Shown here piece by piece: positions 56,939 through 64,000 of a DNA stretch of 64,000 nucleotides. The notes under the pieces are model-generated. The model worked only from the letters and a program-made list of their open reading frames with translations. It searched no databases and was not told the origin of the DNA. The stretch is from Isochrysis galbana (taxonomy: Eukaryota; Haptophyta; Isochrysidales; Isochrysidaceae): positions 564,081-628,080 of the forward strand of contig CM030932.1 in the NCBI GenBank assembly GCA_018136815.1, given 5' to 3'. A program made the position numbers and the translations under genes. Each line of letters begins with the position of its first letter. Within the stretch, counting starts at the first letter, position 1.

Positions 56939-57437
56939 CTTTATCAGCCCTATATCAAAAGAAACGACAGGCGGGGGTCACAGTGAGGTTCTATGGGTTG
57001 TTTCGGGGCAAGGAAAGGGGGGGGGGGGGAGCGCAGAGCGTCTCGCGAGAGCCGGCACGCGCGACGCCATGGGCTCGAAGGTCAAGATCATCCAGAGGGC
57101 CTTCCAGAGGGACCGCGTACGTAGCGGCGGCGAAGGCCCGCACCGCAGCACACATGGCGGCGGGCACACGCGCATCCGGGGGAGTTCTCTGGAGGTCGCA
57201 GTGCAAAGTGGCGAGGGCCACAATGCTTAGGGCGGTCAAACAGTGGCTTTTTAACTATTAGTAAGGGTTCGGCTGCATTTTTTGACCGTGACGCGATGCC
57301 CAATAAAACTCTCAAGGGGGGGCCACCTGCCGCCACGAAAACCTTCTCCAAGAAATGGTTCGATTCTCCACCCCTTTCTCCGAGAGAGTCAGAGGGTGCA
57401 ACCTCAAGTTTGGTTGTTTTTTCAGCAACTACTCGAA
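56939..57437. other. Intergenic region
   Basis: Contains a G12 run near 57018. A short plus ORF at 57067 (MGSKVKIIQRAFQRDRVRSG..) might be a first exon but has no supporting partner. Nothing else is recognised. Confidence 0.4.
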
Positions 57438-57470
57438 CTATCAGTAAACTGATAGGGTATAGGGTCATGG
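57438..57470. repeat. CTATCAG palindrome at a LINE 3' junction
   Basis: CTATCAGTAAACTGATAG (57438-57455) followed by GGTATAGGGTCATGG lies immediately next to the oligo(A/T) end of the minus-strand LINE at 57471. The same palindrome plus GGTCATGG is at 16279-16303. Confidence 0.7.
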
Positions 57471-58545
57471 AAAAAAAAAAGATCTGAAGGTTCAGGGCTA
57501 CACACCTATCGCTAGACAGCGCATACCACTGCTACTGCACATCAGCCAGCGCCCTTATCTCCCTTTCTCCGCCCCCTTGCCTTCCCCCCCTCATTCCTTT
57601 GTCTTTGGTGTCGGGGGTGCGGCCCTGGTACACTACCTAGGGCCCGGTTTTGGGTGGGGGTCCGGGCAGGCCTTTTGGATTCATGTTGGCTGGGTAGATC
57701 GGGCATCTTATGGTGTGGTCACCCCAAGGGTGGTGCATCGGCGTTTTAGTCGCCTCTATCTCGTTTGCTCCGTGGTTTCTGTCTCTACTAGGTGCTCTAT
57801 CTATTCCTAGCTTTCTAGCTAGGGATACGAGCTCCGCGCTGGGGGTCAACTCGTTCTTATTATCTAGTTCGTATAGTGGCCGGATGTCGGCCAAATCTAT
57901 CCTCTTTTTGGGTTGTCTCCCCATGCCCGCCTGGGCGGTTCGCGCGGAGTCCGTTGAGTTGGCGAATGATCGCGCCTTGCTCAGTTTGATCAATCTTTCC
58001 AGTGTGCGAATTAGCACTGATTCTTCTGAGAACGTGGCGTTGTCGTAGTATATCCTGTAGAAGTCCGTTATGATGTACCTCCATGCGAGCATATACAGCG
58101 TTGCTAGTGCCTTAGGACATGGGCCGCTTGGGTGTATGAAGAGCTTGTCTATAATGATTTGCTCGCGTTGTTTATCCGGCGTGCTCGGGTGTCGGGCCAG
58201 TGTATCCAGGGCATCGAAAATGTTCGCTAGCCGTGGGCACTCTCCCAGATGTGTGGAGGACTCGTTAGCTGTCGTGCAGAAGCGGCACGCCCTGTCTCGG
58301 TGCGCGAATCTGTTGGCCGTGGCTATTCGCCTATGTGTAATGTGCTTAAAGTGCAGGTGAGTGTCTCTTGTCTCTTGATGTTACCATGGGCGGCGAGGTG
58401 TATATCTTGGCCAGGTGCGCCCAGGCCTCGTCCGGTATTGGCAGTCTCTTTGCCCAGTTGTCGGGACCCGTGAGTCGCTGGCGTTTGTGTCCGGCCAGAC
58501 GACGACGGACGACGATCAGAAGGCGATCTGTCGGCGATCCCGTCT
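57471..58545 (-). mobile_element. LINE family B, 3' fragment with oligo(T) tail
   Basis: Minus-strand frames encode GHKRQRLTGPDNWAKRLPIP, then the shifted reading HFKHITHRRIATANRFAHRD, CRFCTTANESSTHLGEC and LAWRYIITDFYRIYYDNATF .. GMGRQPKKRIDLADIRPLYE, ending about 57637. The 3' UTR ends TGTAGCCCTGAACCTTCAGATC then T10 on the sense strand (A10 at 57471-57480). One or more frameshifts near 58370 show it is decayed. Confidence 0.9.
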
Positions 58546-58649
58546 GGAAGGGGAATCGCACCATAAATAACGGAAACGAGAGGCAATCTTGCTACGCAGG
58601 ATTCCAAGAGACCTACGAAATAAGACGAAAGGAGTGCGATGTGCCTAAG

Positions 58650-59739
58650 GGGAAGATGCGATGAGATTGCAAATTAAACCTGATTGCCCCCAGAAGCAGA
58701 TAAAGAAGCGCAGGGAAGATAGCAAATTAAACCTATTTGCGAGGCGCCTGGGAGGAAGAAATGTGGGGAAACTTCCCTTCTCTTCGAGAGTAAGAGAGAG
58801 GGCGCTCCACAACCCACGATCCCCTGCATCCAAGCGAAGCTTTTGACCGAGAACGAGAGAAAGTAGAGAATTATAACGATAATACCGAACGACGAAGAGA
58901 AGCCTAACGAGTGTCGATTCGCGAATGCGACACCTGCCGATCTTGTAGAAGAAGACAGCCAGCACTGTGCGAGCAGTGCTTGCGCCAGACCTGTGGTACA
59001 TGCGAGACAGTAGCACGTGGGCACACAGGGGGCCACTTGCAACTATCACTATCTAACTAGATAGGGGTCGGTGAACTACCCACAATATCCGGTTAGTCCC
59101 AAATCGCAAGTGGTTACAGGCCTTAAAGGGCCTTACTAACAACTGGGTTTTCAGAATTCACCCCAGTGAACTTGTGGGGAGTTCCGACGAGAGTCGGAGG
59201 CCCGCGAGGGGGGCGGTACAATCAGGTGCTTAGCTACTACTATGTGCCTTGGGTCTTATTGTGGTCATGTGTGTCGTGGCTTGGCATGTTCAGTGCATGG
59301 CGAGTGCTAGTTGTAGTGGCTAGTGCTAGCGTGCTAGTGCGCAGTAGCGGCACTAAAATATGCTGCCAGCTGTTTTATTATTATCTGGGCCCCTAGTTGC
59401 ACGAGTGCCCCCCCCTCTCTGCATTGTTTTACCCGAAAGGGGTTTCCCCCAGCGTGGAGTCTCGAGGAGGGCGTGCTGGGGTGCGCAGGGTCGGTGCGTG
59501 CACTTGAGGGGTCACAAATATATCGAGGGCGGAGGGGGAAGTGGCCCTCAGCCTATGCCGCTACGCCGATGCCAATGGCCAATGACAAGATGGGAGTCGC
59601 GATCATAGTTCACAAAACTGGAGCGGTACGCCACCGCTCGCGGCATACTATCTCGCCTCCCCTGCACACAGCCAGCAGCCAACAGACAGGAAGAGCTAGC
59701 TCGAAATGGCAAGCGCCCCAGATCAAGTTCTCTCCTCAC
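58650..59739. other. Unassigned region with a Cys-rich mini-ORF
   Basis: At 58924-59057 (+) the frame reads ECDTCRSCRRRQPALCEQCL then RQTCGTCETVARGHTGG and stops. It has seven Cys in CxxC pairs, like a zinc ribbon or gag-like knuckle, but no ATG precedes it. AAATTAAACCT occurs twice (58671 and 58724). Possibly a 5' part of a retroelement. No other feature is recognised to 59739. Confidence 0.35.
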
Positions 59740-61047
59740 TCAAGGCTCAACATCCCTACCGCCACCACTCTCGTCTGGTTTCCTATTGCCACCCTTCACC
59801 AGACGGCGCGCAGCCCTGCTAATCCCCGAGACTGCGCGCTTCGGTAAGCCGATGACCTTGCGCACTTTCGTTCCTGCGCGCGACGCCAGCTGCCCAGCGC
59901 GCCGGCGCAAGGCGATGTGCCGCCAACCCCTCCGAGACCTTTCAACGTCCACCAAGGCCTCGTCGGCAAGCTGGTCGACCTTGGCATCCGCGTAGGCAGG
60001 CAAACACAATGTAGGAGCTGCAGCGTCCTGTGATACCAGCACCGGAAGCGGAGAGCTTGGCGGTCCTATCGATGCTGACATCTGAAGCTGACGTGGCTCC
60101 TCCTCGCCGCTCTCAGCATCCGCATGGTCGGACATGAACGGTGGAGAAGGTGTGGCATTCTCGGCTTGGGGCTCCATCTGTGGAGAGCTCTGGGGCGCCC
60201 ATGAGACAGCCATCTTGAACGGCGTTGAAGCCTCCTCGTCCTCGTCCTCGTCGTCGGGGATGATGGGGATCGTGAAGCCAATGGTTTGCCCGGGAGTGGC
60301 TCCCTCCGGTAGGCGAATGAGGACTTTGCCAAAGCCTTCAATCGGCATCCACACTTCATCGCCAGGGCCCCAGCCGCTTGGTACGACTGCCTCGAACCTT
60401 CGCGTACGATCGTCATCTTCATTCTCGTGGTTGTCATACTCTGTGCTCAAGTCTTGGTCCTGCTCGTGAACTTCAATCCAGTCTCTTAGCTGAGCGGCAC
60501 GCGCGTGAAGTTGTTGGAGCCGCGCCTCATCGTCGAGCGTCGCGTCGTCCATCCACTCATGTGTCCCCGCCGCTGCAGCTACTGAGGTAGCCTCGGCGTT
60601 GGCCTGCGCGATGCTCTGACGCAGCTCGTCCGCCTGCTTCTTGAGCATCGCGAGCCGATCATCATCGCTCATCCGAGGCTGGGGCATCAACGCCCCAAAG
60701 AAGCCGCCCGCGCCAAACGAGTTTCGCAACCACGATAGGGGGAATTTGGCATCTTGGTCGTTGACGCGGGGCACACCAAGTGGTTGATCCCAAGCCATCT
60801 CTTCCTGCGCTCCCTGCTCTCCCACTGCGAAGGGAGAGGAGGTGTTCTCTTCCCTCTTTCGCAGGGCAGTGAGCTGCACGGCCTCACGCAGCTCTCCGAC
60901 GGAGGCGCGGGGATGGACACATCGAGCACGCTGCGCGAACGCGTTGGGCGCGCACGTACCCACGTACGCGCGCGCCAACCCCAGCGGGCAGAGCAGCAGT
61001 GCGAGCGAGAGGAGGAGAGAGCGGCCGCCGGCGCGCCGCGCTCGCAT
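59740..61047 (-). CDS. Secretory/plastid-targeted protein with coiled coil and PG-rich beta domain
   Basis: 435 residues from the ATG at 61047. This start is chosen because it begins a clear signal peptide (MRARRAGGRSLLLSLALLLC, ending LARA) followed by an Arg/Ala-rich transit-like region; the frame upstream is Arg-Glu from the GA tract. A helical segment (RLAMLKKQADELRQSIAQAN, LQQLHARAAQLRDWIEVHE) is followed by an acidic stretch. Then comes a domain VVPSGWGPGDEVWMPIEGFG .. VLIRLPEGATPGQTIGFTIP that matches the repeated 'VPxGxxPGxxfxvxxPxG' pattern frequent in stramenopile and haptophyte proteins. The C-terminus is basic. Function is unknown. Confidence 0.7.
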   Translation of the reverse strand: MRARRAGGRSLLLSLALLLCPLGLARAYVGTCAPNAFAQRARCVHPRASVGELREAVQLTALRKREENTSSPFAVGEQGAQEEMAWDQPLGVPRVNDQDAKFPLSWLRNSFGAGGFFGALMPQPRMSDDDRLAMLKKQADELRQSIAQANAEATSVAAAAGTHEWMDDATLDDEARLQQLHARAAQLRDWIEVHEQDQDLSTEYDNHENEDDDRTRRFEAVVPSGWGPGDEVWMPIEGFGKVLIRLPEGATPGQTIGFTIPIIPDDEDEDEEASTPFKMAVSWAPQSSPQMEPQAENATPSPPFMSDHADAESGEEEPRQLQMSASIGPPSSPLPVLVSQDAAAPTLCLPAYADAKVDQLADEALVDVERSRRGWRHIALRRRAGQLASRAGTKVRKVIGLPKRAVSGISRAARRLVKGGNRKPDESGGGRDVEP

Positions 61048-61049
61048 CC

Positions 61050-61050
<1 letters not shown>

Positions 61051-61098
<48 letters not shown>
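61051..61098. repeat. (CT)24 at the start codon of the preceding minus-strand gene
   Basis: The uninterrupted (CT)n run begins 4 bp from the ATG at 61047, so the 5' leader of that gene is (GA)n on the sense strand. CT-rich sequence with a C16 run (about 61217-61232) continues to about 61450. Confidence 0.9.
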
Positions 61099-61104
<6 letters not shown>

Positions 61105-61453
61105 GCGCGTGGAGCATCCCCCACATCCCCCCCGCGCTCTCTTTCTCTTCCTCTCTCGTTCTTTCATGTGTACTCCTATCGTTTGCCGCTCCATCTTCTC
61201 TCCCTCGCCCAGCAGCCCCCCCCCCCCCCCCCCTATCTTTCTCTTCACTCTCTTTCTTTTCTCTCCTCTTCTGCTCGCAGACTCTCTCGTCTCTTCCCCG
61301 ATTCCCTCTCTACCCAAGAGAGAGAGAGGGAACTCCACCTCCACCTCTAGAACTCGCTTCTTCTTCCTCGTTCTTCCAGCTTCTCCTTCTTCTTCCACGA
61401 TTCTCCGAGGAGCTCCTCTCTCCACTCGAGAGAGACTCGACTCTTCTTCTACC

Positions 61454-62180
61454 ATGCCTCAGTCAAGAAGCCAGGACGCCTCGCAGAGCCTTCTCTTGAA
61501 GAGGAAGAGGGGCGCCTCGCTCACCAACCTCTTGTCGTTCTTGGTGGCCTCCTCCGTCCGGCCCTCGGAAGAAGTCGATCGGGTTCGCGGAAGTGGTCGC
61601 GTTCTGTCGAATCTCTAAGAATAAAGAACGAGCCTTGCGCCTTGGCACCTATCTCGCCCTTTTAGCGGTAGTCCGTCGTCCTGTTTGCACTGCTTGCTTC
61701 TCTTCTTCTCTTCCGCTTGTACTCGACGATCCGTCGGTACACGCTCCGCTTCGCCCGAACCGTGACACCGTGACTCGCTCCAGCCATTGCGCCATTGCTC
61801 GCGTTGTGCAGGCCGATTCTGCAAGCCGATTGGCTCCGGCGAGAATTTCGAATTTCGAGTAGTTTCTTTTTCTTTTATTAAATTTGGGTCCATCATCGAA
61901 ATAAAAATTTTGACCGAAATTTGTGGGTCACGCGGGAGCGAAATTTGTAAGCCCGCAGCCAGATGACGCCCGCGAGCAACCCATCATCCGGCCGGCCCCT
62001 GCCGAGGAGGAAGCGGCCGAGATCGAGATGGGTCTTGGGTCTTTTGGCAGAAGGCGAGGACGTGGAGGGCACCCTCTCATCGCAGAGCCCTCGCCCCCCT
62101 CGGCCATCGGAGATGGAGCGCCTCACAGCGCATCTGGCAGGAACCCACCACCCGGCTGCGCGGGCAACGACGCCAGCGGG
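61454..62180. other. Intergenic region with a small plus ORF
   Basis: A 54-codon plus ORF at 61454-61618 (MPQSRSQDASQSLLLKRKRG..) is divergent from the gene at 61047 and has no recognised family. The remainder to 62180 contains AAATTT-rich words at 61845-61945 and no recognisable gene. Confidence 0.3.
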
Positions 62181-62184
62181 TCAA

Positions 62185-62316
62185 GGGGTGGCCCAATTCG
62201 TCACCCTTGTCAGAAGGGAGGGACAGGGGTTGGGGCCGATTCCACGGGCCCACCCTCGGGGGGTGTCTGCGATGGAGTGAGAGGCCCCCATTGACCTCCA
62301 CTTATGAAAGTAGGTT
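62185..62316 (-). repeat. Interspersed repeat, copy 2
   Basis: Inverse match to 5137-5262: reading the minus strand, ACAACCTACTTTCATAAGTG .. GTCAATGGGGGCCTC .. ATCGCAGACACCCCC .. GGGTGGGCCCGTGG. Similarity fades into GC-rich sequence on the 3' side. Confidence 0.7.
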
Positions 62317-62512
62317 GTTTGTCTTTATGCAAACACTTAACACCCTTTGCCTTTGCTACTCAATAATCAACAACGCACGCCGATGAACTCAATCACAACG
62401 CCACGCATAAGGCAATCCTAGCTCATCTACGTGATGCGCCTGAGGTGGACGAAGGACGCGGCCGGGGAGCGAATAGATGACCCCATGGCTACACATGATC
62501 AAGAAAACATTT

Positions 62513-63493
62513 TCAAGCGCTGGAGAGCCAAACGGGCTGTCCCGGCTTCACCGTCTCAAGGTTCGCATCCATGGCGCTCTTGGCGAGCATGGTGCCGAAC
62601 TCAGCCACCGAGCCGACAGCACGCACGAGAGATGCAGTTAAGCCCGACGCGTTGATCTCACCATTGCCCATGGGTAGTACCGTTCTCGGGCGGAGCGTTT
62701 CACAGAGGGCCAGCGCTGCCTCCCCGCCATGGACAAGCTCGAAAGCAGGAAGAAATTGGCCCACAACAGGAGTGATGACTGCGTCCACCGGAGCGAGCTT
62801 GCGTAGCTCCTCCGCGTTGAACTCAGCATGTGGCTCAATGTAGACGGACGGAAAATAAGGTGTGCCGGTCTTGGGTCGGAAAATGTACCCATTCTCGCGC
62901 GCCTGCCACGGTGGACCAACGAGAGCGCCAGATGTCGCCACGACCTCGACGCCACCCACCAAAAACGTCTGACCATGCTCTATGAGATGGATGTTTGTAT
63001 CCGAGAATCCAGCCGCCTTCAAGGTCGAGGATGCAGACGGAGGCGCAACAATTGGACACGTCACACCGTTCGACGCTAGAGACCGAAGGGTTGGCTCGTG
63101 GGCATGGTCAGCAAGGCCCTGGGTGATGACAATGGCGTCGATCTGCGGCAGCGCAGCTGCCAGCCCGTAGGTCGGCAACTTCCGCTTCGTGGCGCTGTAG
63201 AGTGCAGCAGGCAGCCCAAAGTCTAGGGGGCCCTCGAGAAGAGGATCCACGAGGATGGTCGTCCCACCAAACGTCATGAGCCACGCGTTGTGCTCGAGGA
63301 AGCTCAGCGCAGTCTGCCCCTCGCCGCACGATTGGGCCGCCTCGCGCGCAGGCGCCAGCAGCTCAATTCCCGGGGAGGAGGGCGAGGAGACCGCGCTGGC
63401 GATGGAGGGTGCCGAGCGAGCTGAGCCGCTCGCCGACCCAACCGACGCACGGCCCGCGACTAGCGATGTGGAGAGCAGCGTAGCGAACAGCAT
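62513..63493 (-). CDS. Metallo-beta-lactamase-fold protein of the plant/algal plastid type
   Basis: 326 residues from the ATG at 63493, the first Met after the GA-encoded Arg-Glu stretch. It opens MLFATLLSTSLVAGRASVGS, a signal/transit-like region. The domain begins ALSFLEHNAWLMTFGGTTIL VDPLL. The usual metal-site HxHxDH is represented by ITQGLADHAHEPTL, where the first His of the motif is Gln; plant homologues show a similar TQSLxDHCH variant, so this is a family feature rather than damage. Later conserved stretches are NGYIFRPKTGTPYFPSVYIE and PVDAVITPVVGQ. Relatives are plastid proteins of unclear enzymatic activity. Single exon. Confidence 0.85.
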   Translation of the reverse strand: MLFATLLSTSLVAGRASVGSASGSARSAPSIASAVSSPSSPGIELLAPAREAAQSCGEGQTALSFLEHNAWLMTFGGTTILVDPLLEGPLDFGLPAALYSATKRKLPTYGLAAALPQIDAIVITQGLADHAHEPTLRSLASNGVTCPIVAPPSASSTLKAAGFSDTNIHLIEHGQTFLVGGVEVVATSGALVGPPWQARENGYIFRPKTGTPYFPSVYIEPHAEFNAEELRKLAPVDAVITPVVGQFLPAFELVHGGEAALALCETLRPRTVLPMGNGEINASGLTASLVRAVGSVAEFGTMLAKSAMDANLETVKPGQPVWLSSA

Positions 63494-63499
63494 TTCCCC

Positions 63500-63538
63500 C
63501 TGCTCTCTCTCTGCCGCTTCCCTCCCTCTCTCTTCCCT

Positions 63539-63569
<31 letters not shown>

Positions 63570-63614
63570 TCTCTCTTCTCTCTCTCTCTCCCCCCCCCCC
63601 CCCCCCCCCCCCCC
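63500..63614. repeat. CT tract and C24 run upstream of the MBL-fold gene
   Basis: Pyrimidine tract (CTCTCTCTCTGCCGC .. CTCTCTCTCTCTCTC) adjoining the start codon at 63493, followed by a C run at about 63591-63614. On the sense strand the leader is purine-rich. Confidence 0.9.
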
Positions 63615-64000
63615 GGCGCGCGCTCCCTCGCTCCCCCCATCTTCCTGGCGCCCGTCTAAACTTGGAAACTGCTTGGAACTTTCACCTTCACATACTCGGT
63701 ACTCCTACCTAGCCAATTCCTAGCACAATTGTTCTCCCCCTCAGTCCTCAGTCCTCAGTATTTTGCCCCATTGAGGCTTTAGGCTTTAGGGCCCTGAGTC
63801 AGGCATTGTGCTCAGCCCAAATGTACTACTGAGTAGCTAGCTAGGCCTGCAACCAAAATGTTTGGGCGGCATTGAAGAGGTAGGCTGGGCTTGACCAGAC
63901 TTGCCGGCAAGTTTATTCGCAAGTTAGGTAAGAAATCCGGGCATGCGCAAGTTGGGTAAGAAACGTCGCAAGTGGAAGCAAGTTGAAGCAAGTTGCTAGT
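63615..64000. other. Right-edge intergenic sequence
   Basis: No gene is recognised. Near the edge the words GCAAGTT and AAGTTAGGTAAGAAA / AAGTTGGGTAAGAAA recur (63908-63994), suggesting the start of a short tandem repeat that continues beyond the window. Confidence 0.5.

Noticed and set aside
57067..57230. Short ORF starting MGSKVKIIQRAFQRDRV with an IQ-like motif
   Set aside because: There is no downstream exon, domain or homologue, and the remainder is low-complexity; too weak to call.

Overview
This is a nuclear genome fragment from a eukaryote. Spliced genes with GT-AG introns, WDR5, a CNOT3-type NOT3 protein and a WDR59-type GATOR2 protein show this. A bacterial-type release factor 2, an alpha/beta hydrolase and several other proteins carry secretory-like N-termini, which points to an alga with a secondary (red-lineage) plastid. 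High GC, huge (CT)n/(GA)n tracts, SPPPP-type cell-surface proteins, a DUF6625-like glycosyltransferase-type protein and a 'FVSHAWKY'-TPR protein fit a haptophyte best. A pelagophyte or other stramenopile is the main alternative. The assignment is inference from gene content only.

Layout. 0-2.5 kb: minisatellites and a frameshifted secreted Pro-rich gene (-). 2.6-4.6 kb: SHAW-domain/TPR gene (+). 4.6-8.3 kb: sparse DNA with LINE and hAT remnants. 8.3-12.1 kb: MORC-like ATPase gene (-). 12.2-15.6 kb: truncated Copia element (-) and a broken hAT C-terminus (+). 16.4-17.8 kb: DUF6625-like gene (-). 17.9-21.2 kb: Copia and LINE pieces. 21.5-23.1 kb: plastid-type RF2 (-). 23.1-25.1 kb: very long pyrimidine/purine repeats. 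25.1-31.1 kb: WDR59-like gene (+). 31.3-36.35 kb: head-to-tail cluster of LINE 3' halves. 36.5-38.9 kb: NOT3 (-). 40.3-47.3 kb: an ORF split by an LTR retrotransposon that is itself split by a 4.29-kb terminal-inverted-repeat element carrying 13 copies of a 204-bp satellite. 47.9-49.7 kb: WDR5 (+, six exons). 50.3-52.5 kb: deleted Copia element and a LINE tail. 52.7-54.1 kb: alpha/beta hydrolase (-). 56.1-56.9 kb: type I membrane protein (+). 57.5-58.5 kb: LINE (-). 59.7-61.0 kb: secretory/plastid-type protein (-). 62.5-63.5 kb: metallo-beta-lactamase-fold protein (-).

The host genes are unrelated housekeeping or surface genes scattered in a repeat-rich background, with no operon-like organisation. 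Three patterns tie the window together. Most intact genes have a GA/CT tract immediately next to their start codon. One non-LTR retrotransposon clade is present in about a dozen truncated copies, and the 3' ends that are preserved finish in a sense-strand oligo(T) run. Nested insertions leave readable target-site duplications, so insertion order and pre-insertion sequences can be worked out from the window alone.
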